From Zarea fungicola (taxonomy: Eukaryota > Ascomycota > Sordariomycetes > Hypocreales > Cordycipitaceae): a DNA stretch of 64,000 nt. The stretch covers positions 155,129-219,128 of the forward strand of contig FWCC01000122.1 of NCBI GenBank assembly GCA_900169235.1, written 5' to 3'. A program made the translations under genes and the position numbers. Under the pieces are notes generated by a model. It did not search any database. It saw only the letters and a program-made list of their open reading frames with translations, and was not told where the DNA came from. This document shows positions 48,448-59,874 of this stretch, piece after piece. Position 1 is the stretch's first letter, and the number at the start of each line of letters is the position of its first letter.

Positions 48448-51400
48448 ATGCGAAAACCTCCTGCCGGAGCCGTTGATCCTACCGCACGCCAACCTCCACA
48501 GCAGCTTCGCACGATCTACCGACATGCCCTACGTCGCCAAAAGTCGCATATAGAGGCTCAAGAGTGTGACGCCGACAGAAGTAAAATGCCCGCCACGCCT
48601 GTCACCGAGGGCAGCGCGGTCCAACTCGAAAGTAGGCTGCGCAAGCTGATACGGAGTCTACCCGGCTTCCAGCCGCCGACATTCACACACACAGCCTGGC
48701 CAGGTCGTTCGAGAGGGCGGCGGCGGCCTGCCAACTTATTTTCTACTTCATTACTCATGATCTACTGTTATTTGGTGCTTTTGGTGGTCGTCGTGCCCGT
48801 CTCGGCAGTTCGCATCCCATTCACCAATTGCCTCGACGAAAAGTATGTCGCCAGCAACCCCCAGAAGTTGCAATGGGCACCGCTTTACGCCAACGCCAGA
48901 TTCGACACAAGCACGCCTAAATATTCACTGGAGGTTGTGGTCTGGGGTAATGTTACCGGCAGGCAGGATACCACAGTCCAGGTTCCCTCCTTCGTCTCGG
49001 ATCCTCTGTACTGGTCCGACTCTGGCAAGACGAACGGCAAGATTATCCAGAGCGCCAATCCGGATGCTGCAAACCCGGTCGCCACCACTCTTTATCGTAG
49101 AATTAACGTCCTAACGTACCAGCCAGTGAACAATCGCGTCGACTTTTGCAAACAGGGCCTATTCAATGGCGCGTGCCCTCTCGGGCCAACTTTTAACACT
49201 TCCAACTTGTGAGTAACGCCTACTTGCAACCCAAGATAGCTTGCTTACTTGAATTCCTTAGCGTCCTTCCGAACGAGATCACTCGGCTCCCACCTAGCAG
49301 TCTTGCTGACTTTCCTTCCATGAATCTGACTCACGAATTTGGTTCTTTATACTCGTTTGCATCCTTTTCATCCACTTTGCTCCTTCTCTATGGTGACGAG
49401 GCAGTGACCAACATTGGTTGCGTTTCCTCCATCATTACGCCAGATCTTGGCTCCAACCGCAACGTCGTCAAGTTCCTTCCGCTTGCCATTCTCGTCATCT
49501 CTGGAATTGCCGTCATTTTTGCTGGAAACTTCAGCCCTTGGGGCTCGACAGACATCTTTCAGTGGTCATCCAACTATGGCCGTGACGCTGATCAGCTGAG
49601 GCTGGTGACGCCTGGATTTGGAGACTGCCTGCAGTACATCCAGTTTATTGTCCTGACTGGCTCTCTGACCATCAGCTATCCAGGGTTTTATCAGCCCATT
49701 GTCAGTCAGGTAGGCTGGTCAACCGTCATGTTCAATGAAAGCTTTGTCACCCACAAACCCGGCTGGCAGAACGTTGTCGATGGTATTTATGTCACCGATA
49801 TCAATGCAAAATATGGTCTGGAGCGATTGGGCCAGCTGATCGGGATGGCCGATGACCAGGACATTTGGGCCGGTATGATGGTTTGGCTCTGCGTCATAAT
49901 TGCTGCCACTTTTCTTGTTGTCCAGGCTGGCTTTCTCGCCCAATGGATCTACCGCAGGTCTACCAAGACGACTGAAGAGGACCTGCGTGCCAAAAATATT
50001 CCCTTCTCTATTGGCAACATTGTCCGCATTCTTTACAACTACATGCTGATGCCGATCGTCTCGTTCTCTGCTTACCAGCTTGTCATTGCTTCCTCAGCTC
50101 CAGCTTACTCTGTCGCGCTTGCTTGTGTTACGCTCGCTGTTCTGATTGCCGTTGCCGCTTACCTGCTATATTTGATCATCACTACGAGACCCAAATCTGT
50201 TCTTTTTGACGACCTACCTATTGTTCTGCGGTTTGGTCCCCTTTACAATACCTACTCGGACGAGGCCGCGACGTTTGCTTTCATTCCGGTCGTGCTTCAG
50301 TTCTCCCGTGGCTTGGCTATTGGGGCTATTCAGCCAAGCGGTCTGGCTCAGATTGTGATCCTAGCCATTTGCGAGGTCATTCATATCTTTACTCTCAACG
50401 CCGTGAAGCCATTCCAGTCGCCTACTTCCATGAATGCCTACCACACCGTCTTCTCCTGCCTGCGCTTGGTCACCATTCTCCTCATGGTTGCCTTTGTTCC
50501 AGGTCTTGGAGTCACGGAAGGGCCCAAGGGTTGGATTGGATATGCTATTCTCGTTGTCCACGCCTGCGTTCTCATTTTTGGGTTTCTTTTGAGTTCTTTG
50601 CAGACGATTATTGAAGTCATCGCCCGTATGATGGGTGCCGGCAGAAACCATAGCAGCGACTCCACTAGAGGAGGATTGTCAAAGATTTTTGGCATGAGAC
50701 AGCTCAACAAGCGTGAGTCGCATCGCCCGATTCCATCACGAATAAGTCAGCTTTCGACTGTCGCCATGCTTGACACTGAAAAGGCAAACCGAGCTGGGTA
50801 CGTGCTGGCCAACGGGCGAGTTCGAAGCAGCTCTGGAGCTAGTCTCGGAACCATCATGGCGGCCAATCGGCAGCGTAGCAGCTCCGTTTTGGATAGTTTT
50901 GACGTTTATTCCAATGCGCACCGATCCGGTGATAGTCCAGCATCGTACCTGCCCGGAACACCCGGTGAGGCAAGCACATTTTCGTTCCTCGCGAGTCCCA
51001 ATTCTGCCCGGCCTAGCCATGCTACCTTTGGACAAGCCCCAACACTGGCAGCCTTGGAGGCCGCAGATCCCTACTACCGACCCCCGCGTAGACGCAGGGG
51101 AACAAACGAAAACTCACCGCAAGAATCCACGGGGGGGCAGCACTTTGGTGCGGACCAGCCCGGCCTTTTGCAAGCCCCGGGATTAATCGGGGAACCTGGT
51201 GACATAGCGGCCGACATCTCGCGTGGCGCCACGCCTGTAGCGCCGGCGACGGGACTTGGGTTGCCTGGCACCAGCAATACTGCTCTCAATGCTATCCCGA
51301 ATAGACCAGACTACTCCACGCGTGAAGTCGACTTCTACTACGGCGTCCGTGGCCCGGCACTCAACTCGGACGGCCTAGGCCGAAAACTCGGCACCGGCCC

Positions 51401-52256
51401 CGCCGACCCTACCGGGCCAATTGCAACAGCTACCGGTTGGTTCCGCAATATCCTTGGGGGCAAGGGCAAGGATAAAAGCAAGGGATTTGAAGTTGTCCGT
51501 AGTTCCAGGATGCCACCATCCATGGCTCGCAATGCAGGATTTGGCGACGAGACACCCCCAGAGGGCATTCCAGTCGCCCTCGGCGTCATGAGGAATGGGC
51601 CTATTGATGACGATGGTGAAGACGATACGCTGCAGCCAGTGCGCACTGCAAAGCCGACAGATTCTTTGCTCAATTTGGACGGAGATCCGCATGACTCTGA
51701 CAATGAAGAGCCGGCAGCCCAACGTCAGCCTAATGGGCCAGAGCCTATCAGCCCCATGACTAGCGATGATGAGGACGACGAGGATGGTCACAGTACCAAG
51801 TTTTACGACGCTCCAGACATTCCGCGCAAGAGCTCAAAGCGTGACTCTGCCAACTTGCCGCACCACCATATGCCATCTCTCAGTGTCGTGCCATCACACC
51901 AGGGCTCTGTAGATCCTGGTCCCTCGCGTGTTAGCGAGGGCAGATCTGAGCAAGGTCATAGGCATACCAGCTCGCTACCCATCGAACCACCAAAGCTGCC
52001 TAGCCTACCTTTTGAGCGTACAAAATCACAGAAGCGTCTTTCATCAATGTCGTCGGCTGACTTGCCTCCCGAGTTTACCACGGTGGACCTCAGTGACTTG
52101 AACAACGAGCGGCCTATTAGTTATGGCATGGTATCACAGCACTCCATCAGCAGAATTGATCCGAATCATCCTCGGAGTGCCCTTCACAGCAGCTCTGCGG
52201 AGCTGGTTGACGAAAACGGTGTGCTAAAGGCGCACCACCAAGCCACATTGACTTGA
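48448..52256 (+). CDS. TRP-like ion channel / FLC-Pkd2 family membrane protein
   Basis: Member of the fungal ML-like plus TRP-like family (Flc1-3 and S. pombe Pkd2), with roles proposed in calcium homeostasis, FAD transport and wall integrity. Exons 48448-49208 and 49262-52256 (donor GTGAGT, acceptor TCCTTAG) give up to 1251 residues. A hydrophobic segment (MIYCYLVLLVVVVPVSAV, about 104-121) precedes the ML-like lumenal domain (RIPFTNCLDEKYV, VWGNVTG). Multiple membrane segments follow from about 320 to 700 (for example FLPLAILVISGIAVIFAG, GYAILVVHACVLIFGFLL). The tail of over 500 residues is disordered, with Ser/Pro-rich and acidic parts. Family members usually begin at the signal peptide, so the ATG at 48757 (Met 104) or 48586 (Met 47) may be the true start. 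I list the longest frame. Confidence 0.9.
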
Positions 52257-52667
52257 AAACTTTCATTCCCTTACCCCCGCATCATGCGACCTCCGCTCGC
52301 GCGCACGCAACCACGCACATGAAAAAAGCATTATATGCATAACCGTTTAGATTGAAGGTTAATATGCAGACCTCTTTGTTTTGAATTTAGCGGCATGTTT
52401 ACAAAAAACTGTTCATCGTTCCTTGGATATTTTCGCAGGGGGGTTAAATTGGTTTACAGACTTTTTTTATTGGATTATAATTTTGACAGGCCATGGGTCG
52501 GGATTGACCATGACATGAATATGACAATACTGCCTCTCTGTCTCTCTCTTCTTCCACCCATACATAGTCGGGGCGTAAAGAAAAGTTATTAGTACATTCA
52601 CTGAAACTGTCATGGTATCTCATGCATATTGTCCAATTTGTCCCTGCCCCCTGCACCCTGCGCTGTT
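52257..52667. other. Convergent 3' region of the TRP-like gene and REX1
   Basis: No gene seen; AT-rich 3' UTR-like DNA. Confidence 0.5.
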
Positions 52668-54971
52668 TTATTTAACTGTAATGAAGCCAAGACCTGACCG
52701 CGCTTTTTGCGCCGCCCGCTTCAGCGCCTGCTCTTCAACATCTGTCCACTGGACACTCAATTGATCCCATTTCCTGCCAGGCGTGTTGTATTCCTTGCGC
52801 CACTGCAACTGCATGGCCTGCAAGGCGGCCATCCGTCGCGGATCCCCTGAGCCGCTGTAAAGGATGAATGCGGTGCAAGGCGGCAGCCCGTCATATATAC
52901 GGGAGATGCGCTCCGTCAAGCGTCTCACGCACTCTTCCAGGTCCTCTGCCTCCTCACCATTCGGAACATTCTGCTCTGGGAAGGCCGGCGGCCCACCGTT
53001 GCTGTTGCTTTGCTTTTCCGTACGGTTCCGGTTCCACCACCCTTGTCGGGCCTCGAGCTCTCGGAAGCGCGCCCAGGTGAAGTCGACGCCACCACCGCGA
53101 ACCTCAATGCCGTCGTCGTCACCCTTGATGCATCGCAGTACAGCGTCGACCACCTCATCGTCTGACCGGCACCCGAACCGCACCGTTGCGCCAGCGCCGT
53201 AACCTTTACTTGGGTCGCCCCAGTCTACGGCACCGCTCGTCTTGCCGACCTCGACGCCGCCAAGGGCGGTCTCTCCTCCCTGAGCCTTGTAGGCAGTGCC
53301 AGCGCGGGCAAGGCGTCGAAAGAGGTTCTCGCCCTGCGCGTCGGAAGTGCCCCACAGGCGGCCCTTTTCGCACTTTTGCTTGACGAGATCGAGGCACGTC
53401 CGCGCGTCCTCGATGGAGTTGTGGCCCGATTGACCACCTTTTTGGATGCTCCGTGAGAGGTATTTCTCTGCGAGCCATTTGAGGGAGGATTTGAGGGGTG
53501 GGCCGCGCGGATGCGGAAAGAGGAGGCTTGTATCGACGATGTAGGGGTGTGTGATTTGCATGGCCTTTGTGTCGGACTCGAGAGAGTGGCCAACGAGAAT
53601 GGTACGTGGCGTGAGGAGCTCAAGGAGGCGCGCTTGGATGTCAGCGAGGGATGTGGTTACCGGGGTGAGCATCTCTTCGGTGATGCCCGAAAAGCGGGTG
53701 AGGTAGTCGGTTATTGGCTTGTCTGGCTTGACCAGTTCGTCGAGTATCACGTCGCCGGACCAGTCAACGATGCTGATGCGCGTGAGGGCAAATTCATTTT
53801 CGCCCGTCAGGCACATTTCACAGTCAAGCGCGAGAACACTGCGACCCGCCGTCAGGCTACCCTTTTCCACGTCAGCCTCGGCCACCTCGCCGTCTTCCCA
53901 ATCGTCGACCCTGGTGCGTACCCAGCCGTCAGGAAGAAGGAAGCTCTCGCGCGCGGCAGCCCCCGCAGGAAGCATGGCCGGGTGCACGAGGTAACTATTC
54001 TCAGCAAGTTCTGTGGCAGTGGCGAGGTACTCTGTGATGCGGGTGCGCTCGTTCTTCCATCCAGACGGTTCACGAGCGGGCTTCACGCCGCCGCCGCCAC
54101 CAATTTGCTGCTTAGATTTGTCTTTGGGCGCCGGTGCAGTCAGAAAAGCCGCCATTGGGGAGTGCATCTTGCCGTGCCTGTCGTCACCGGGTGTTTTGAC
54201 CGGCCACAGGTGTGGGAACATGTCAGCAAACGGCTGCAGCGCTTCGGGAAGGTTTTCCTGCTTCAGCGGTCGAGGGTAGAAGTCATCCGGCGACGATCCA
54301 GAGCCGCTCTTCCGCTGCTGCTGTTGTTCTTTTCCCGGCGCGGTGAGATCATCGTCTCTTGTCTCATTGAACGTGGACAGGTCGACATTTGCCTGGAACA
54401 TGGCCTCCTCTAGTCCCGGCACCATCAGGGTGACAATCTTTCGAAAGGCGGGGCGATGAGTTACAGCGCACCACTGAGGTCCTGTGCCATCAGCGAAGAT
54501 ATACGTGACCAGGTCGCGCAGGTGGCTGACGCCGATCTTAGACTGCAGCCTCGCGTTGGGTGAGAAGGTGATGGACGGGTAGTTTTTGCCTGGCCGCGGG
54601 ATTTTCTTCTGCTTCTTTGAACTACGACTAACAGTCTGCCACTCGCCACCGCCGCTGCCACAGTCGTCGTCGTTGCTGTCTGCGCTCTTCTTGCCAACCA
54701 CCTTTGGCTTCTTCTCTTTGGCAGCATCGTCGTGTCCATCGTGGGGGTTTCCGCGCTTCAGGCTGCTGCGCTCACTCTGTATTTGCGTCGCGTCATCGGC
54801 TGGAGTAGTGGCAAAAGTATTGCCGCCTGCGGCCGTAGAGAGATTGTCGTCATCGGCCATGGCGCCGGCTTGCAAAGGGCCAGAGGCTGGCTCCAAGTCG
54901 GGGGACAAGCCCAAAAGGTTGCGAGCAATGGTCTTGGCCCGTTGAATTTTATTTCGCAAGAATGTAACCAT
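52668..54971 (-). CDS. REX1: REX1-type DEDDh 3'-5' RNA exonuclease
   Basis: RNase-D-fold exonuclease of the Rex1/Rnh70 family, which trims 5S rRNA, 5.8S and tRNA 3' ends in the nucleus. A single frame of 767 residues from the ATG at 54971; Met 38 (54860, MADDDN) is an equally plausible start. The N-terminus is disordered and contains a Lys-rich NLS-like stretch (AAKEKKPKVVGKK). The exonuclease domain holds ALDCEMC (D and E near 381-384), HSLESDTKAM (about 465) and HNSIEDARTCLDL (H about 515, D about 520), completing the DEDDh set; FALTRISIVDW is typical. The C-terminal 200 residues (RRLTERISRIYDGLPPCTAF and QALKRAAQKARSG) match the extra domain of fungal REX1. It is longer than yeast Rex1 (553) because of disordered insertions. 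Confidence 0.92.
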   Translation of the reverse strand: MVTFLRNKIQRAKTIARNLLGLSPDLEPASGPLQAGAMADDDNLSTAAGGNTFATTPADDATQIQSERSSLKRGNPHDGHDDAAKEKKPKVVGKKSADSNDDDCGSGGGEWQTVSRSSKKQKKIPRPGKNYPSITFSPNARLQSKIGVSHLRDLVTYIFADGTGPQWCAVTHRPAFRKIVTLMVPGLEEAMFQANVDLSTFNETRDDDLTAPGKEQQQQRKSGSGSSPDDFYPRPLKQENLPEALQPFADMFPHLWPVKTPGDDRHGKMHSPMAAFLTAPAPKDKSKQQIGGGGGVKPAREPSGWKNERTRITEYLATATELAENSYLVHPAMLPAGAAARESFLLPDGWVRTRVDDWEDGEVAEADVEKGSLTAGRSVLALDCEMCLTGENEFALTRISIVDWSGDVILDELVKPDKPITDYLTRFSGITEEMLTPVTTSLADIQARLLELLTPRTILVGHSLESDTKAMQITHPYIVDTSLLFPHPRGPPLKSSLKWLAEKYLSRSIQKGGQSGHNSIEDARTCLDLVKQKCEKGRLWGTSDAQGENLFRRLARAGTAYKAQGGETALGGVEVGKTSGAVDWGDPSKGYGAGATVRFGCRSDDEVVDAVLRCIKGDDDGIEVRGGGVDFTWARFRELEARQGWWNRNRTEKQSNSNGGPPAFPEQNVPNGEEAEDLEECVRRLTERISRIYDGLPPCTAFILYSGSGDPRRMAALQAMQLQWRKEYNTPGRKWDQLSVQWTDVEEQALKRAAQKARSGLGFITVK

Positions 54972-55262
54972 CGACAGTATAGATTAAAAAAAATTAGTTA
55001 TATATCATAGAGCACGCATACGTCGGCAGATGTGGTGGAAATTTTCTCGGTGGGCGATGGTAGGCGAAGCTTAATCGCAAAGCCAGAAAAGTGTGAAGCT
55101 TTACTGGTAGATGAACTTCTACTGGCCCCACTTCAAGACGGGATCAGGCCGTCCTTAAAGCCAGGCGTGCTTGGCGTCGACATATAAATTAAATATGTGA
55201 CAATGGCAAAACTCTCCCTAGTATTCATTTATACTCTGGATGTTTCTGGTTCGTAATATCAT

Positions 55263-56998
55263 CTACACTCCAAATTCATTCTTGAGCACTTCCAGTGCCA
55301 AATCTGCAAGAATATCAACCTGTTGTCCAACGCCATACTCGAAAAAGGCTTGTGCTCTATCACTCTTTGGATCTTTCCGCCACAGACTTATTAAACTCAG
55401 CTCCTGGTCTCGCCCTTTAAGGTCTAAAATGCCGGCCATGACCTCTCTCGCCTGCTGCGCCAGCTCCCACTCAACTAGGTGGGGAGCCGGTGCTGTATCC
55501 AGCACCATGAACAGAAGCATCTGCGCAAGGGACACCTGGTCAATGTCCCGCAGTGCATCTTGCAATCTCGTTTTCACATCTGCTGATTCCATAGATTTTG
55601 CAGTGATGTGAACTGTCTTGCCACCTTTTTGCTCCGCCAAGGCAGTGTCCGCCGCCGTGTTGGAGAGCAGCTTAGCCATCATGAAGATATTTTTAGCGCG
55701 GACCGGATGAAACGGTGCCGGAAAACGGTACGGATCACAATCGCGCGTGATGAGTGCCACAATAGCAAGCGCCAGAGTGTACTCTTGCGTCTCAGCGTAG
55801 TAAATGGCAAGCTCGGTGAGTGTTTGTGGCAGCGGGTTCACAGCCCAGAGTTCTGTAGCAATAAGACTCTTGCAGTGGGATAATTGCTTGTGTAGAACCA
55901 GCCGGCGCTCGGCCAGCTCAGAGGGCATTGGCTGAAAGTGCATCTGCGCAGCAGCGCGGGCTGTGGCCTGCTTTGAAGGAGTGCTAACTGCCGGATGCGT
56001 CTGAAGTTTGGTGCCGTCACCGAGTATACTGTCTTCGTTGAGCGTCAAGTCACAGTAGTTAGCACTAGCTTGATAGACGCAGAGATCTTGAGTACAACGT
56101 CGGCAGCGGCATTCAAATTTATAAGGCGCCAGTGCTGCTCTTCGCCTGGGGAGGGAGCTTGTGCAGTCTGCAGTAATTTAGCTATAGTCACGTCGCATAG
56201 GCACTGGAAAACAAACCTGTGTATGAGATTTCAATCTCGTCATCTTTCTGTATGCGACATCCAGCTCGAAGAATGGCAGTACGACCGACAAATTGGACAA
56301 AGGCATTGGGAATACATGAGTGGTTAGCCATGGCAAGTGTAGGTTCAAGAAAAATGCCGACATGGCCCAGATCCACGTCGAATCTGTGAAAAGCATTTGT
56401 TTGAAGCTATGCAGTCAGAATGGAGACTATTTGAGGACTTGGTTTTGTGGCAACTTACTTTGCATAGAATTTCAACAGCCTGATAAACGGATTCTTCACG
56501 GGTTTCTCGCCCCGCAAACGCGCAACCGCCCATCGCCATCAACTCCATGTCTGCCCACCCACGCTCCTTCCTCCTTTGCGCTGTATGCCCCTCTAGGCCG
56601 TCCAACTTCTTTCCCAGGTCTTCCTCCTGCCCATAGCTGAGCAAAACTTTTACCAGCGCCCGAACTGGTGTGGGAATCTCACGCCGTCTCTTCGACGACT
56701 TGAGGGCATGGACCAGCGCGGCGCATTCCAGGCTGTGCCCGCCTGGTGCCAACCACGCTGCCGCTTGGCACTGTGCATTGCAGTAGTACGCAGAACGACA
56801 ACGTGAACATGGCCGCGGCTTACCAGCGCGCATGCAAAAGGAGCAAACAGTGGTGAGGTGTGATATGGAGGGGAGGAGGAGGAGAGGTGTAAAGACCGCA
56901 ATGACTTCACCAGCGGCGACTGTCCTGGTAATATGCAGGGCGCGGCCCCTGGCCTTATGAGGCCGCACGGCCACGGCAGCTGGGAGAACAGTCGCCAT
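55263..56998 (-). CDS. SET and MYND domain (SMYD-like) lysine methyltransferase
   Basis: Likely protein lysine methyltransferase. Exons 56998-56459, 56406-56217 and 56167-55263 join in frame to 544 residues. The N-terminal SET piece (about 14-40: ARGRALHITRTVAAGEVI) is followed by a MYND zinc finger (about 52-92: CSFCMRAGKPRPCSRC, YYCNAQCQAAAW, HSLEC). The catalytic SET half comes after an insert: LCKLQTNAF, DVDLGHVGIFLEPTLAMANHSCIPN, EIEISYT. The post-SET cysteines are CRCRRC. The acceptor CATAG (exon 2) is chosen because it yields the family motif LQTNAF. Exon 3 opens DCTSSLPRRRAAL, matching the conserved D-T-RR-A-L pattern. The C-terminal 250 residues are helical and TPR-like. Substrate unknown. 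Confidence 0.92.
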
Positions 56999-57237
56999 TT
57001 ATAAAGGTTTGTACTCCGTAGAAGATGCACAATTCAAAGTGGTCCTGTGCTCTGATGAGACTTGATGTCATGTCTGAAATCTCTGGTGCTAGTGCTGGCG
57101 CTCCACCTAGTGCCAAGCAATGCGGAATAAGCCAACAAGTTCTTGTGCCTTCACCGTCACGGTCAAGATGCCACCAAGTCAAACTAATTATGACCAAAAA
57201 AAGCGCATTTATTATTCTATGGTTATTTGATTGTACA

Positions 57238-58482
57238 CTACAGCTCCACATGCTGGGATGGCACCACGCCACTCTTTCGAACTGCGGCCAACCGCGTCTG
57301 AAGCTCCTTACTCCAATGGCCCTTGTCGCCCTTTTTGGCTCTGGCAATGCGAGCGACATTGTAGTCCCAGCAGCCTTCTGCGGTGCGCCATTCATCCGTT
57401 TTGCACTGATCGTCGGACAGCTTTGGACCCGTTGGCCATTGGCCAATGACTGCGCCCATCTCTTCGTCCAGAAAGTTGTCCATGACAAACAGGCCAACTT
57501 TGCGTTGTGCAGTTGACCACTCCTTCTCTTCCGGCATTAAAACACGGAGAAGCTCACGCATGCCATCGTTTTGCAAAAAGTCAGCACGTATGGCCGGATC
57601 CTTGATGAGGCCGTTAAGAGCGGCGACTTTGGCCTTGACCCTGCCGGCGGCAGCGAGATTTTCGTTGGCGTCACCTCTTACGTGGGGAGATGTGATGCTT
57701 TGGAAGAAAGTGCCGCGCAATGGTTTGCCATCGCTCGGACAGCGGTGATTCATGATGCTTGTCCACTGTTTGGCGACTGCAGCCAGCGCCGTTGGGTTGT
57801 TCTGCAAGCTGCCAGCGAGGATGGCAGCCGCTTGTTGGTCTCGTGGCGGGAAGCCTTCATCTGGTGAGTTAGTCGAGTGAGACATGCGGCAGAGGAGAGC
57901 TTTGATAACATCAGGGTCTTCTGCAACCTGGAGGCCATAGTACATGTCATGAGCCAAGTCTTCGAGTCCTTCAAGCAAAGTGTCAAAGGCAAGATCCTTC
58001 TCGCCCTTGCCGCTTCTAAGAAGCTTCATTGCGTCGATAAATGCCTTTGCATCTTGCTGTGGGCCTTTTATTTTGCCCGCTGTCTCATAAACGGGGGCTC
58101 CTTTGGGAATGATGGGCTCATCGCGGGCTTCCTGCTCAACGACGACAATGTCCTGCTCCACCGGTAGTCCGTCTAGCGAACTATCACCTTCCCCAGGCAC
58201 GTTTATCTTTGCTTCTTTGTAGCCAGTGTAAACATTAAGGCGGACATGGAGGCCGTGTGGAATCTCCTGGTCATCGTGGACTTTCTGAAACTCATCCGTT
58301 GGCTCAAAGACAGGCGGATAGCAGTCTTTAGGGTCGCTGGTGTGGCAAATTAAATCCGAGTTTGGGTTTCCACGCGTTTCAGGAGCGGTTGCGGAAGCCG
58401 GAGTAGACAAGACGAAGAATACTATACTGAAGAGAATGCCAAATAAGGTGGGCAGCCCCAGCAGTGATGGTTTTGAAGGCAT
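57238..58482 (-). CDS. SIL1: Sil1, ER nucleotide exchange factor for Kar2/BiP
   Basis: ER-lumenal exchange factor that releases ADP from the Hsp70 Kar2/BiP. A single exon of 414 residues. The N-terminus is a clear signal peptide (LFGILFSIVFFVLSTPASA, about 13-31). The segment CYPPVFEPTDEFQKVHDDQEIPHGLHVRLN is diagnostic of fungal Sil1, here shown split across its start: CYPPVFEP then DEFQKVHDDQEIPHGLHV. The armadillo-like core follows (DTLLEGLEDLAHDMYYGLQ, RDQQAAAILAGSLQNNP). The C-terminus is HVEL, a plausible HDEL-like retrieval signal. Ends only 240 bases from the SMYD-like gene on the same strand; no operon is implied. Confidence 0.95.
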   Translation of the reverse strand: MPSKPSLLGLPTLFGILFSIVFFVLSTPASATAPETRGNPNSDLICHTSDPKDCYPPVFEPTDEFQKVHDDQEIPHGLHVRLNVYTGYKEAKINVPGEGDSSLDGLPVEQDIVVVEQEARDEPIIPKGAPVYETAGKIKGPQQDAKAFIDAMKLLRSGKGEKDLAFDTLLEGLEDLAHDMYYGLQVAEDPDVIKALLCRMSHSTNSPDEGFPPRDQQAAAILAGSLQNNPTALAAVAKQWTSIMNHRCPSDGKPLRGTFFQSITSPHVRGDANENLAAAGRVKAKVAALNGLIKDPAIRADFLQNDGMRELLRVLMPEEKEWSTAQRKVGLFVMDNFLDEEMGAVIGQWPTGPKLSDDQCKTDEWRTAEGCWDYNVARIARAKKGDKGHWSKELQTRLAAVRKSGVVPSQHVEL

Positions 58483-59709
58483 TGCTGGGGAGGGCGGGTA
58501 TCAGTTAAGTCGCTGTACTGGTCCAGCTGAGCCTGGTAAACGCGAAAAAGAGCTATATTGATGAAATTCTATATTCAAGATACCGGTCCAGCCGGACAAC
58601 TCGATGATGTTATAGTTTTGAAGATTTGCTCGTGAAACAGCTATGACTCTTTCCATGGAAAAGGACAGGCTGTACGTTTGGTGTTGTGGCTTTAACTGGA
58701 AGAATTTGTAAGAACAGGTGGCTAATCTGCAACTGTGCAGAATGTACTGTTGCCTGGCATTTCCTGATTGGCTGTCTCTTTCACCCTAGAAGCAGGTGAA
58801 GTCGCTAGCTACTATTGGCTTGTGGCGCCAGTTGGGTTGCGTGGAAGGTACATACATACAGCTGGGCCGAAGACGGCCCACCCGCTGGAGAAATTCCACT
58901 GCTTCTCAGCACAAAGTACCCATATTAGTACATTTATACTCCGTTCAACACGGTGAATTCTCTGCATGTACTCCGTAGAATACTTTAGGTTGACCTTCCA
59001 GCTGCCAAAATAAAACAAGCTGGTGTACATCTGATTCCTTTAAATCATCTTGTATAAATTCTAGCAACATTACATAGTTTAAATTATAGTTTTAGTAGAA
59101 TCTAGAGCCACAGCATACCTGCAATGACACACATTCAGCTGATACCGCACAGTCAAGACCCTGGGCAACATTCAACATATTTCTTTTTAGTGATGTAGGC
59201 GTCTTCAACTGATTCATAACACAGTTGGCGATTACTCGCGTCATGCTAATTAGAGCCTCTTTCTCGGCAATATAATGTGTGGGGATGCTTGATTTACTAT
59301 AATTCCTGGCCGCCATTGCCCGCTGGGGCTGGTGCAGCCAACAATTGCCACTTTCCGACCTGCATTCCAGCTGGCGCATAGTCACATTCACCAGACACGC
59401 AGTAGCCCAGCCTTGGAAATAATTACAGTATTGTATGAAGAGGAGGCTGGGATTCTTAATAGATAATTATTTCTCAGCTCGGGTGTACAGTATGTATTGT
59501 TCCCTATATACATACATAAAGCTAGCCGCCTGGCCCTTCCATCAAAAAAGTAGTATGGCCAACAACAGCAACGAACTCTAATAACTAGAGAAGAATCTCT
59601 GGGTTTCATGGATTTACAACGACTATTCTCTGAATCTTTGTCTTTCTCTCAACTATTCAACTTGCAATCGTATCCGACTGTTCTGTTCGCGAAGAAAGAA
59701 ATCAGCATC
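58483..59709. other. SIL1 upstream region and gap
   Basis: No gene supported other than a possible secreted peptide beyond it. A TATATA word at about 59501-59506 could serve the gene at 59710. The short frames in 58768-59609 lack support. Confidence 0.45.
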
Positions 59710-59874
59710 ATGTCTATACTTTCTTCCCTTTTTGGACTTTTCTTCTTGGTGCTCGCCGTGACTGGCACCCGGGCGGCACCTTTAAACACGCACAATTCGA
59801 GCCACATGTTTCTTCATCATTTGAAACGCAGCCGCGCTGTGTCTAGGATATCGGCAGCTAACTTCCATCACTGA
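59710..59874 (+). CDS. Candidate small secreted peptide precursor
   Basis: Unrecognised. The ATG at 59710 (frame open from 59608) would encode 54 residues. There is a textbook signal peptide (about 1-22: SSLFGLFFLVLAVTG, cleavage near TRA-AP). The remainder is about 32 residues, His-rich, with NSS as a possible N-glycosylation site and a Lys-Arg pair (HLKRSR) that could be a Kex2 site. There are no cysteines. No splice donor suggests extension. Short length and lack of homology make it uncertain; it could be a chance frame or a lineage-specific secreted peptide. Confidence 0.35.
   Translation: MSILSSLFGLFFLVLAVTGTRAAPLNTHNSSHMFLHHLKRSRAVSRISAANFHH

Noticed and set aside
53511..54413. 300-codon frame antisense to REX1
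   Set aside because: Shadow of the DEDDh exonuclease; no recognisable family.
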